DNA of 37,585 bases from JBJXFK01 sp046155505 (lineage in GTDB: Bacteria; Planctomycetota; Phycisphaerae; UBA1845; Fen-1342), in the NCBI GenBank assembly GCA_046155505.1, contig JBJXFK010000033.1, positions 1-37,585 of the forward strand. Reading direction: 5' to 3'. The notes beneath the pieces are model-generated. The model was not told the origin of the DNA. It saw nothing but the letters and a program-made list of their open reading frames with translations, and ran no database searches. Position numbers and translations under genes: made by a program. Of the stretch, positions 15,656 to 23,880 are shown piece after piece. Within the stretch, counting starts at the first letter, position 1. The number at the start of each line of letters is the position of its first letter.

Positions 15656-18343
15656 TCATGTCTGCGCAGACTTCGACGAACGCGGTGAGACCGCGGGTTC
15701 ATTCGAAAAATCCCAGGCGTCGTCGTCCCAGCAGTATTGCGAGAGAATTTCGGCCACTGTGTAGGGCGACTTGTCGGAATGGGGGCGGTGCAGCGAAATG
15801 CCCAGATGGGCGGCGAGCTGTTCGTCGTACAGCTTGAAGGCGGCTCGCACGTCAGCGGGTGCGGATTTGGGGTAAACCGCGAAGCAGATCAGCCGATCGT
15901 CCTCGGCGACCGCGATCAATTGCCGGGCTACGACTCGCCCGCCGCAGTCGCGGGCGTAGATCACCTGCTTGTTTACGTCGAGCACGACGGCGGCTGCGGA
16001 TTGATTCATCATGCCGCCGAGGCCGAGGCAGGTGCCGAAGTAGGAGCCGAGGCGAAGCGCTTCGAGCGGGTCGCGCTCGAGCCGCAATTCGAGTGTGCCG
16101 GACGACTGCGTCTCAAATCGTTCGCAGTGTCCGGCGAGCCAATTTGGCGCATCGAGCCGCGGATGGGCGGCAAACCAGCGAAGGCTGGCGGGGTGCGTCT
16201 CGGCATAGTCGGGTTTGCCCTCGAAATATGCACGCAAGAGCCGACGCATGCCGCGGCGATGCTCGTCGATGTCATGCAGCATCAGTACGGCGTGGCGCGA
16301 TTTTGCATCGGCAGGAATTTGCGGCCAATCGCCTGAAATCTGCTGCATGGCGAGATGATCGAGCGCGGCGAGTTGAATTTCCGGCCAGGCGGCTCGAACG
16401 CGGTTGAGATCGCGTTCGAGTTGTGTCGCGGAAAGTCGCACCTGCCCCGCAACATGGTCGCGCAGGCGTTTCGAGATCGCGTTCGTGCGACCGGGCGGCA
16501 ATTGTGCATCGATCGTACGCACCAGCGATGACGCGTCGGATGCCGGCGACATCCTCGCCAGCGCCGTGCGGAGAAACGCGGCGATCAATCGCACGCGCGT
16601 TTGGCGATGCATGACCGCAATGGTCCGCGCGGCGTCGAATAGCGTTCGCGGCGCGGCGACGAAGCCCTCAACGACGAGCTGCGGCAGTTCGTTCGTCAGA
16701 GTTGATATCGCCGAATAGACCTGCTCGGATTCGTTATCGCGGCGCGTTGCACGGTCGAGTGCGCGCCACGATCGCTGCGGGGCGTCGCAGATGCGCGCAA
16801 CATTCTCGCGGGACAGAAGCGCGAGCGGGACGAGCACGCAGCCGGCGCGCTCGTGTGTCGCATAGGGTGGGCGGCAGTACGCACGAATGAGCGACTTTGT
16901 CGCCGGCCAGTGTGTGCGCAGCGACGCTGTATCGTTCCGGTCGCCGATGAAATCGCGCAGTGCTGCGAGCGCACGGGGGCGATGGGGCTGCTCGATTGCC
17001 TCGACGAATTCGATCATTTCGGCAACTCGGCGGAGCGCCCAGTTCCATTTTGACTCAGTTTGTAGAGCCGGAAGATCGACCTGATGGATAGAGCAGAGGA
17101 TGCTGATCAGCGCGGCGATGCTCGTGGCGTCGAGACGCGACCATGCCGCGCTATCCAGCATTTGCTGAAAGCCGCGCAGCTGGCCGCAGTAGTGCCATAG
17201 GTTTGAACCGAGCAGCGAATGGTCGCCGAGCTGCGTGAGATTGATGATACGTTGCACGGTGTCGAGCACGCCGGTTGCGTTGCTTGTGAGCGTAAATGAC
17301 GTCCACTCGTAGTCGTCGTTGGCCAGTCGAAATCCGTCGAGCGCGTAGCGAAGGCTCTTCCGCTGCGCGATCGTGTCGAGGCAGAATGCAATGCGGTGCC
17401 GAAAGACGCGATCACAGCTCAACTCTGCGGCTTGCATGAGTTCGGGCATGTGCCGCCGCTGAAGCGCGAGTGGATGCGGTCCGTGTTCGGCGACGAGTTC
17501 GACAGCGTGCGCGCGTCGCTCGCGGGGGAGCGCGGCGAGCGCGTCGCGCCAATCGAGGTTCGCGGCCAACTCGACCTGTGCGACCTGGATCGCGGCGCGC
17601 AGGGCGTGGTCGTGTGCCAGGTCGAGGGTTCGATACGTCGCCAGCGTCGCCGCGCAGTCGCGCATCGTGGTACCGCGCAGCAGCCACAAAAAGTAGTGTC
17701 GAAAGTCGGACGGCAGCGCTGCGATCTGGGCGCGGTGCCCGTGTTGAGAATGCAGCGCGAACGGTTGCAGGCACGTTTCGCCGTGCTTGCGGAGAATGGC
17801 CGCGAGGGGATGCCGCTGATCGATGAACGGCAGCGCATTCGCGAGGTGCGGGCGCAGCGCGTGCAAGACTCGTTGTTCGCTGGCGGGACGGCACAAGTAC
17901 GGTCGCAGGTCGAGCGGCGCGAGCTTGCCCGGCTTGGGAGGCTTGTGTTTCGTGCCGCGATAGGCACGCGGATGCGCGGCCGTGGCATGCGGCGGCGGCG
18001 GTGGCGCCTGGCGTTCGAATAGCGGCAGGTCGCGCGGCGCGGCGAGCGGGTCGGCGGTGGTTTCGAACTCGACCATCAGCACCTTCGCGAGAACGATCGG
18101 CGAAAAGTCGCGGACGCACCCAAGGGCGTTCCAGGCAGCGAGGACGGCCGCCTTTTGGGGATAGAGCGACGCTGGCAATTCGGCCAGCGGAATGCGCCGC
18201 ACGCGATAGGGGGTGTAGTCGGTCGGCAAGGTGTACTGCTCGTCGCGCTCCGGCTCGGGTCGCACGAACGGCGCAACGCGATCGGCGACAACGCAGAAGA
18301 TGCCGATGGGCGTGCGATGGATGGCGAGAAGTCGCGGCTTCAT
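15656..18343 (-). CDS. Large uncharacterised protein, 895 aa
   Basis: I do not recognise a characterised family. The ORF is long and uninterrupted and its codon use looks like its neighbours. There is no signal peptide or membrane segment. The N-terminus (MKPRLLAIHRTPIGIFCVVADRV) looks like a beta-strand pair. The middle is helical, Arg/Ala-rich and suggests repeated helical hairpins. The most compact and conserved-looking block is at about 745-850, with GSYFGTCLGLGGMMNQSA, VVLDVNKQVIYARD, GRVVARQLIAVAEDDRLICFAVYP. That block resembles hypothetical planctomycete proteins I have seen but cannot name. No ribosome site is visible before the ATG at 18343. Neighbours give no functional hint. Confidence 0.8.
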   Translation of the reverse strand: MKPRLLAIHRTPIGIFCVVADRVAPFVRPEPERDEQYTLPTDYTPYRVRRIPLAELPASLYPQKAAVLAAWNALGCVRDFSPIVLAKVLMVEFETTADPLAAPRDLPLFERQAPPPPPHATAAHPRAYRGTKHKPPKPGKLAPLDLRPYLCRPASEQRVLHALRPHLANALPFIDQRHPLAAILRKHGETCLQPFALHSQHGHRAQIAALPSDFRHYFLWLLRGTTMRDCAATLATYRTLDLAHDHALRAAIQVAQVELAANLDWRDALAALPRERRAHAVELVAEHGPHPLALQRRHMPELMQAAELSCDRVFRHRIAFCLDTIAQRKSLRYALDGFRLANDDYEWTSFTLTSNATGVLDTVQRIINLTQLGDHSLLGSNLWHYCGQLRGFQQMLDSAAWSRLDATSIAALISILCSIHQVDLPALQTESKWNWALRRVAEMIEFVEAIEQPHRPRALAALRDFIGDRNDTASLRTHWPATKSLIRAYCRPPYATHERAGCVLVPLALLSRENVARICDAPQRSWRALDRATRRDNESEQVYSAISTLTNELPQLVVEGFVAAPRTLFDAARTIAVMHRQTRVRLIAAFLRTALARMSPASDASSLVRTIDAQLPPGRTNAISKRLRDHVAGQVRLSATQLERDLNRVRAAWPEIQLAALDHLAMQQISGDWPQIPADAKSRHAVLMLHDIDEHRRGMRRLLRAYFEGKPDYAETHPASLRWFAAHPRLDAPNWLAGHCERFETQSSGTLELRLERDPLEALRLGSYFGTCLGLGGMMNQSAAAVVLDVNKQVIYARDCGGRVVARQLIAVAEDDRLICFAVYPKSAPADVRAAFKLYDEQLAAHLGISLHRPHSDKSPYTVAEILSQYCWDDDAWDFSNEPAVSPRSSKSAQT

Positions 18344-18415
18344 TGGTGCAGTTTATCGTCGGCTCGTGCGAGCACACCGCTGCCGCGGGCGCGCGGGCCG
18401 TCACGCATCCGTATG

Positions 18416-18458
18416 AAAAACGCGAACCCACCGATCCGCGAGGGCGAAATCGGTGGGT
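18416..18458 (-). terminator. Candidate terminator hairpin
   Basis: On the minus strand ACCCACCGAT pairs with ATCGGTGGGT (10-bp perfect stem, 18449-18458 with 18426-18435, 13-nt loop), followed by TCGCG and TTTTT. It is downstream of the dockerin gene ending at 18637, but about 180 bp past its stop and after a word-repeat stretch, and it lies 70 bp ahead of the next minus-strand gene. Confidence 0.5.
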
Positions 18459-18495
18459 CCGGTCTTGGAAGGAGGCGAAACGTCGGGGGCAGTGC

Positions 18496-18614
18496 CTAGT
18501 TCATAGTTCCGAGTGTCTAGTGCATAGTGACTAGTTCATAGTGGTTAGTGATCAGCGTTCAGAGTTCAGGGTTCAGAGATCAACGCGTTTTTTCTCTGTG
18601 CCTCTGAGCCTCTG
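18496..18614. repeat. A/T-rich word repeats
   Basis: Bases 18496-18550 consist of variants of CTAGTTCATAGTG and TCTAGTGCATAGTG. Bases 18557-18582 repeat GTTCAGAGTTCAGGGTTCAGA. Bases 18592-18614 carry CTCTGTGCCTCTGAGCCTCTG. The stretch is clearly more A/T-rich than its surroundings and has no coding potential. Confidence 0.75.
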
Positions 18615-18636
18615 TGTTTCAACTCTCTTCATTCTT

Positions 18637-19479
18637 TCAGCAAATCACGCCGAAGTTCCCGAGCAGCGCAGCCAGGTCGCTTAGATCGACGTCACCGTCG
18701 CCGTCGGTGTCGCCTTGGCCGCTGCTTGCACCTTCGCCGAGGCCGTAGTTGGTGAGCAGAATCGCCAGATCAGTCAGCGTCACTTCGCCGTTGCCGTCGA
18801 CATCGCCGACGCATGGGTCGCCGCCGATGCTCTCCCAGCCGACGTTATCAACCGCCATGAAGAAATTTGTGAAGCCGAAGAACCAGCCCGGCACGAACGT
18901 GGTGAAGCGGAGTTCATCGGTGTTGGCGAGCACGCTGGCGAAAGTACGCCCCTCCGGCAGGATTGGTTCGAACGTCTCGGGGTCTTCTGCGCCCGATCCG
19001 CCCCAGCCGGGAGGGAGCGTTTCGCTCGTCGGATCTGCGATCTCGACGCTGTATCGTCGCCAGCCGGGCTGGCTCGCGCTGATTTCGGACAGGTGATACC
19101 AGACTGAGCAATAGGGGCTTTGCGGATCGCGCGGCGTGTAGTCGCGGAATTCGGCGATCAAATCGCGGCTCACTTCGGTGCCAAAGAACGTGATCGAATC
19201 GATGCGGACATCGACGGTGAGCTTGAAGCGGCCGCGTGCGGTGAAGTCGCCGATGAAGAGCGGATTGGTATCGTTGCGGATCTCGGCCCCGAAGACGTCG
19301 ATGAGTTCAACGTCCATGGCCGCACCGGGATTTCCGGTGTTCGGCAGAATCGTTTCGCGACCGCTGACCGACCAACCCTCCGTGCCGTTATCGAAGGTGG
19401 TGGTGTGGCCGGCGATGGCGGTTGCCGCCGACGTGATGGCTCCAAATGCCACGAATCCGCGCGTCAGGCTTGCGAACAT
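18637..19479 (-). CDS. Secreted protein with C-terminal dockerin-type domain
   Basis: This 280-aa protein starts with the ATG at 19479, supported by CGGAGGT seven bases upstream. The signal peptide ends near TAIAG. A carbohydrate-binding-like jelly roll follows (HTTTFDNGTEGWSVSG ... FMAVDNVGWE), a layout typical of laminarinase-like or CBM4-type modules with a 'DNGTEGW' opening and a 'DNV' close. Two dockerin loops end the protein: GDVDGNGEVTLTDLAILL and GDTDGDGDVDLSDLAALL, bracketed by Cys before the first loop and the terminal Cys. It has a good promoter at 19565-19593 shared face to face with the next gene. The ligand is unknown. Confidence 0.85.
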   Translation of the reverse strand: MFASLTRGFVAFGAITSAATAIAGHTTTFDNGTEGWSVSGRETILPNTGNPGAAMDVELIDVFGAEIRNDTNPLFIGDFTARGRFKLTVDVRIDSITFFGTEVSRDLIAEFRDYTPRDPQSPYCSVWYHLSEISASQPGWRRYSVEIADPTSETLPPGWGGSGAEDPETFEPILPEGRTFASVLANTDELRFTTFVPGWFFGFTNFFMAVDNVGWESIGGDPCVGDVDGNGEVTLTDLAILLTNYGLGEGASSGQGDTDGDGDVDLSDLAALLGNFGVIC

Positions 19480-19551
19480 GAGGTGGACCTCCGTGAGCTT
19501 GCGTTCGTCCGGCGACACTGAGCCGGCCCTTTGCCGGAAAGTGTGCTGGCC

Positions 19552-19580
19552 TTGTGCTGAGCACATGCTAAGCGTATACT
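19552..19580 (+). promoter_or_regulatory. Promoter of the putative HTH gene
   Basis: TTGTGC (19552-19557) and TATACT (19575-19580) are separated by 17 bp. The -10 matches consensus at five of six positions. The predicted start of transcription is about 60 bp before the ATG at 19647. It overlaps the opposing promoter at 19565-19593. Confidence 0.5.
19554..19575. promoter_or_regulatory. Candidate operator: two adjacent 11-bp palindromic units
   Basis: GTGCTGAGCAC (19554-19564) and ATGCTAAGCGT (19565-19575) abut exactly and share the core TGCT-N-AGC. They cover the spacer of the plus-strand promoter and the -10 of the minus-strand promoter. A protein bound here could block both. The nearby putative HTH protein is the obvious candidate, by inference only. 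Confidence 0.35.
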
Positions 19581-19593
19581 CAGAGTCTGTCAA
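19565..19593 (-). promoter_or_regulatory. Promoter of the dockerin gene at 18637
   Basis: On the minus strand TTGACA (19593-19588) and TAGCAT (19570-19565) are separated by exactly 17 bp. The -35 is a perfect match and the -10 matches at four of six. This leaves a leader of about 80 nt before the ATG at 19479. Confidence 0.6.
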
Positions 19594-19646
19594 GCGAAAG
19601 TGAAGGCGACTGGTCGCGATGGACCTCACGCGGTAGAAAGTAAATC

Positions 19647-20921
19647 ATGCTGCTGACAAGAGAAACCGCTGTTGAACCGCTCACGGAGCGCGAGCAAAAA
19701 ACGCTGGAGCGCGCGCTCAGAACACTCCATCGCGAGTTGCGAAGCCTATTGGCCGCTCTGCCGGTAGAGGCACAGACGGCGAGCGGCCTGGCGCGCTGGC
19801 TGGACACCGAACGAACGAATTGTCAGCGGATCGTGTCCGCGGTGATGCAACCGTTTGATGGCGTGCGGCTTGCGGCACTGTTGCCAGGAATCGAAGGCCT
19901 CCGCATGCTCGCCGACGCGACGCGGAACAAGCTCGGCGAGAGCGCCACGCCGCTAGGCGAATTGAGCGCGGCGATCGACGCTTACGAACTGTGTATCCGC
20001 CAAACAGCCGGAAGCCGATCGCGGCTGCTGGCGCGAATTGAAGCGCAGACACGCGGCGATAGTTCGGCGGGTGGCGACGATGCTGACGCGCAGCGTGCCC
20101 AACTGTTCGAAGCCGCGGCCAAATTGACGGGCCGACTCTCGCAGACGTGGCTCGCGGTGCACATCTACGAGCCGAGCGATGATCCGGCCCGACTGATTCA
20201 GACTCGCGCTCACGGGCTGCTCGGCCATGTTGCGCGAGAAGACGCGGTACCGCTGACGTTTCACATCTTCCCGCCCAATATGGGGCAGACCAATCGCATC
20301 GACGCCGGCGCTGATGAGGCACCGTTTCGACCGTTGGAGCCGTCAAGTGACCCTGCGGTACCGGCGGAAGTATTGCAGCGGTTCACGAGCACGCCCTTGC
20401 CGATCGTGCAGACGCGCAAGCCGGACGAGTTTGTGGCACAGAATGTTGAGAAGAACCCTGATGCGGCGGCCAGGCCGTTCGATCTGGTGTTCGGCATGAC
20501 CGGCTCGATGGCACATCCGGGGCGCGTCGCGCCGTATTTGGAAGAGGTCTGGGCGCTGGTGAATTTTCCGGTGCGGCATCTCTTGCTGGATGTGTTTCTG
20601 CATCAGTCGATCGCGCGAAACTGCATTCCGGGGCTGGATGTGCATCTGTGGCGGCCGGATTTTGCGTCGCACGTCGGCGAGCGGTGGCAAACGCGATTCG
20701 CCGCGGGCCCGAGATTGCAAGTGCTCGGCTCGCAACTTGCACAGGCGCAGGCGAGCGCGAATCCGCGACAGGTCGAGCTGCTCAATTACCTGTTCGAGAA
20801 GCGCGGCCTCGCGGCGAATCAGTACGTCGGCTTTCGCTGCGAGGTGAGCTACCCGATGTGGCGCACCGGGTATCGGATGACGCTTGACTTTGGCGATGCG
20901 CAGCAGCCCCGGATGGCGTGA
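19647..20921 (+). CDS. Putative HTH-containing protein, function unknown
   Basis: This 424-aa soluble protein belongs to no family I can name with confidence. Residues about 5-85 are helical and include ASGLARWLDTERTNCQRIVSAV, which fits a helix-turn-helix: it reads like 'select a cell line, then recognise'. The phrase LAALLPGIEGLRML follows. A second helical region and a mixed alpha/beta C-terminal half follow (PFDLVFGMTGSMAHPGR, HLLLDVFLHQSIAR, GFRCEVSYPMWRTGYRM). There is no signal peptide. The gene is divergent from a dockerin gene across overlapping promoters, a common arrangement for a regulator and its target. That role is inferred, not shown. Confidence 0.65.
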   Translation: MLLTRETAVEPLTEREQKTLERALRTLHRELRSLLAALPVEAQTASGLARWLDTERTNCQRIVSAVMQPFDGVRLAALLPGIEGLRMLADATRNKLGESATPLGELSAAIDAYELCIRQTAGSRSRLLARIEAQTRGDSSAGGDDADAQRAQLFEAAAKLTGRLSQTWLAVHIYEPSDDPARLIQTRAHGLLGHVAREDAVPLTFHIFPPNMGQTNRIDAGADEAPFRPLEPSSDPAVPAEVLQRFTSTPLPIVQTRKPDEFVAQNVEKNPDAAARPFDLVFGMTGSMAHPGRVAPYLEEVWALVNFPVRHLLLDVFLHQSIARNCIPGLDVHLWRPDFASHVGERWQTRFAAGPRLQVLGSQLAQAQASANPRQVELLNYLFEKRGLAANQYVGFRCEVSYPMWRTGYRMTLDFGDAQQPRMA

Positions 20922-20961
20922 GCATGCGTATTCGTGCCAGACGCTCTATGCTGCGTTCGCA

Positions 20962-21408
20962 ATGGCTGAGCAGAAACCACTCGTGCCGCTGAACGAGGAA
21001 GGACGACGCTGCGAAGATTGCGGCTTCGATCTGCGCGGGCTGACGCGGCCGCACTGTCCGGAGTGTGGGGCGGCGTTCGATCCCAATGTTATGGCCGACC
21101 CCGAGCTCCGTCCTATCGCGCACTTGCGGATTTGGCAGAACTCGGCGCTCGTCGGCGTGGCGTGGTTCATCTTTCACTTGGGCGCGTTCCGGCTGTTCGG
21201 GATCGAGTTGCCGACGATTGAGGTGTTCACCCGCTTTCCAACCCTCATCATCGACTGTTTTTCACCGCTCGCACAATTTGCATTTCTGGCGTTCGCCCTT
21301 CCGATGATCTTTGGTGTGCGCCGTGTTGAACAGCGCCTCGGTGCCGGTGCGCTAATTCTCTTCTATCTGTGCGTCGTGGCGCAAGTCGTTCTCACTGCGG
21401 TGCCGTGA
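20962..21408 (+). CDS. Zinc-ribbon membrane protein
   Basis: This 148-aa protein begins with a zinc ribbon, C-E-D-C at residues 18-21 and C-P-E-C about 11 residues later (CEDCGFDLRGLTRPHCPECG), a module often found at the N-terminus of small planctomycete membrane proteins. Three hydrophobic segments follow (SALVGVAWFIFHLGAF, FSPLAQFAFLAFALPMIF, GALILFYLCVVAQVVLTAV). I chose the ATG at 20962, which directly precedes the ribbon; the frame is open further upstream into the previous gene. Function is unknown. Confidence 0.75.
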   Translation: MAEQKPLVPLNEEGRRCEDCGFDLRGLTRPHCPECGAAFDPNVMADPELRPIAHLRIWQNSALVGVAWFIFHLGAFRLFGIELPTIEVFTRFPTLIIDCFSPLAQFAFLAFALPMIFGVRRVEQRLGAGALILFYLCVVAQVVLTAVP

Positions 21409-21570
21409 AAAGGGTCGTCCACTACTTCCCAACCAGTCGAATTGACTCCGCCGCACTATCGCTCGCGGACCGCCCGAAATATCATTCGCGTTCGAAAATG
21501 CGCCACTTCGCTCCATTCGGTCGAGGGGCCGCTGCCGCCGTCAGGTTTCGAACCAGTCTGGAGCCGCCAC

Positions 21571-23880
21571 ATGTCGGACAGCCCTTCCCCGTGGTCGCAG
21601 ACAGAGGCGTACTTCACGTTTCAAGTTGACAACGGTTCGTCCAGCGACCTGCGCGTGGTCGCATTCGAAGGCGTGGAAGGGATCAGCCAGCCGTATCACT
21701 ACACATTGCGTCTCTATTCACAGTTGCCGGAAGTCGACATCGAGACGATTCTGGGCAAGCCGTGCTTATTGGAGATTTTCGGCGCGGGGTCTTCGCGGTG
21801 CGTGCACGGAATTGTGAGTCGGTTTGTCACGACCGGCGGAGATGCGCGCGGATCGCACTTCCTGGCGGAGTTTGTCTCGCCGATGTGGGTTCTGACGCAG
21901 CGCATTCGGTCGCGAATTTTCTTCGGCGGCGATGCGGGGTCGGACACGATCATCACGATCATCAAGAAAGTGATCGCCGACGCCGGCTTGTCGAGCATGA
22001 GCATCGACGACCGAACGACCGGGACCTACATGAAGCGCGAGTACACGGTGCAGTACTGCGAGTCGGAGTGGGACTTCATCAACCGGCTGGCCGAGGAAGA
22101 GGGGCTGTATTACTTCTTCCAGCATGACGACCAGGGCGTCAAATTCGTACTCGCCGATGCTCCGTCGGCGCATAAGCCCGCCGCGGTTCCGAAGTATGAC
22201 TTTCGGTCGGACGGTACGACGGTTTCTGGACCGGAATTGCACGAGATCATCGTCTCAAAGCAAGAAGCACGGCGGCTGGTAATCAAAGACGTGCTGCAGC
22301 GCGATCACAATTTCGAACAGTCGCGCCCGTTCATCGAGGGCGAAGCAACGAATCCGCAGGGTACGTTCGGCGGAAAGTCGTACGTGACCGGGACGGCGGG
22401 CACCAAGCTGTACGAGTACCCCGGCGGCTTCCGCGTCGAGGCCGACGGCAAGCGGCTTGCGAAAATACGCGCCGACGAGGCGCGGCGCGACGCATATTTG
22501 TTCGAACTGCGCGGCAGCGTGAGAACGCTCGGGCCGGGCGAGAAGTTCGGCTTGCAGGACGGGGGACAGACGGCGATCGTCGAGGACCTCATTCCGGTCA
22601 CAATTCGTCATCGCGGCACGCAGTATCAATCCGTCGAATCGGCGAGCGGCTCGGACGAGCCGATTTTTGAGACGGTGATCGAGGCGTTCCCGGGCACGAT
22701 GCAGTATCGCCCGCCGCGCGTCACGCCGCGACCGTTCGTGCAGGGCACGCAGACGGCGACGGTGGTCGGTCCGTCGGGCGAAGAGATTTACGTCGACAAG
22801 TATGGCCGGGTGAAGGTGCAGTTTCACTGGGATATCGACGGCAAGTTCGATGAGAATTCGTCGCTGTGGGTGCGCGTAGCGCACGGCATGGCGGGCGGGC
22901 AGTATGGAATATTGTTTCTGCCGCGCGTCGGACAGGAAGTGGTCGTCGATTTTCTCGAAGGCAATCCCGATCGCCCGATCGTCATGGGTAGCGTCTACAA
23001 CAGCCAGCAGATGCCCGCGTACACACTGCCCGACGAAAAGACCAAGAGCTACATCAAGACGCATTCATCCAAGGGCGGCGGCGGCACGAATGAAATTCGC
23101 TTCGAGGACAAGAAGGGCAGCGAGCAGCTCGGGTTCTTCGCCGAAAGAGACCTGCACATCCGCGTGAAGCACGACTCGATCGAGACCGTCGTGAACGAGA
23201 AGCACGTCACGGTCGAAAAGAACGTGATCGAGCTAATCAAGGAAAAGAAAAACGTCGAGGTCAAGCTCGATTTGCTGCAAAAGGTCGGCGGAAACGTGCT
23301 GCTGGAAATCGCCGGCGATTGCGGCGAGGTGACCAAGGGCAAGCAATCGCTCGAAACTGGCGGCGATTACTACATCAAGTCGAAGGCCAAGCTGATCATC
23401 GAAGCGACGAGCGGCATCACGCTGAAAGTCGGCGGCAATTTCATCGTCATCGACAGCGCCGGCGTATCGATTAAGGGCACCAAGATCGCGCTCAACAGCG
23501 GCGGATCGGCGGGCAGCGGCAGCCCGGTCAGCACCGAAGCGCCCGGAGAACCGAACCCGGCGGACGAAGTGCAGCCGGGGCAGGATGTCACCTACAGCGC
23601 GGCGGCACGTCAGTTTACTCCGGTGTCCTATACGCCGATCGCGAATGTGCGCGAAGAAGATGAAACCGAGCCGCCACCGACGTCGTGGGTCGAGATCGAA
23701 ATGGTCGACGAAGACGGCGAGCCGTGGCCGGATGAGGAATACGAAGTGAAGCGTGCCGACGGCAAGATCATCAAGGGTCGGCTCGACTCGAAGGGCCGCG
23801 CGCATGTGTTCCTGCCCAAGAAAGAGGGCGCGACTTTGCGATTCCCGGATCTCGATGGCCGCGCGTGGGAGAAGCTGTAA
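21571..23880 (+). CDS. vgrG: VgrG-type contractile-injection spike protein
   Basis: This 769-aa protein is a full-length VgrG. Residues about 12-370 match the gp27-like base (FEGVEGISQPYHYTLRLYS, REYTVQYCESEWDFINRLAEEEGLYYFF). Residues 403-480 are the gp5-like OB fold (EEIYVDKYGRVKVQFHWD, SLWVRVAHGMAGGQYG, PRVGQEVVVDFLEGNPDRP). About 490-640 is the beta-helical needle (GGNVLLEIAGDCGEV, ITLKVGGNFIVID). A linker and a C-terminal Ig/transthyretin-like domain at 704-769 follow (VEIEMVDEDGEPWPDEEYEV), as found on VgrGs that carry cargo. VgrG trimers form the tip that type VI secretion fires into target cells. I chose the ATG at 21571; the frame opens at 21442 but the extension is unlike the family. 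The next gene starts in its stop codon. No other secretion-system gene is present. Confidence 0.93.
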   Translation: MSDSPSPWSQTEAYFTFQVDNGSSSDLRVVAFEGVEGISQPYHYTLRLYSQLPEVDIETILGKPCLLEIFGAGSSRCVHGIVSRFVTTGGDARGSHFLAEFVSPMWVLTQRIRSRIFFGGDAGSDTIITIIKKVIADAGLSSMSIDDRTTGTYMKREYTVQYCESEWDFINRLAEEEGLYYFFQHDDQGVKFVLADAPSAHKPAAVPKYDFRSDGTTVSGPELHEIIVSKQEARRLVIKDVLQRDHNFEQSRPFIEGEATNPQGTFGGKSYVTGTAGTKLYEYPGGFRVEADGKRLAKIRADEARRDAYLFELRGSVRTLGPGEKFGLQDGGQTAIVEDLIPVTIRHRGTQYQSVESASGSDEPIFETVIEAFPGTMQYRPPRVTPRPFVQGTQTATVVGPSGEEIYVDKYGRVKVQFHWDIDGKFDENSSLWVRVAHGMAGGQYGILFLPRVGQEVVVDFLEGNPDRPIVMGSVYNSQQMPAYTLPDEKTKSYIKTHSSKGGGGTNEIRFEDKKGSEQLGFFAERDLHIRVKHDSIETVVNEKHVTVEKNVIELIKEKKNVEVKLDLLQKVGGNVLLEIAGDCGEVTKGKQSLETGGDYYIKSKAKLIIEATSGITLKVGGNFIVIDSAGVSIKGTKIALNSGGSAGSGSPVSTEAPGEPNPADEVQPGQDVTYSAAARQFTPVSYTPIANVREEDETEPPPTSWVEIEMVDEDGEPWPDEEYEVKRADGKIIKGRLDSKGRAHVFLPKKEGATLRFPDLDGRAWEKL

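Noticed and set aside
21442..21570. Upstream extension of VgrG
   Set aside because: The added 43 residues are basic and unlike VgrG N-termini. The family pattern fits the ATG at 21571.
21541..21571. tRNA-like T-arm (ggtttcgaacc)
   Set aside because: No matching acceptor stem, D-arm or anticodon arm can be built upstream.
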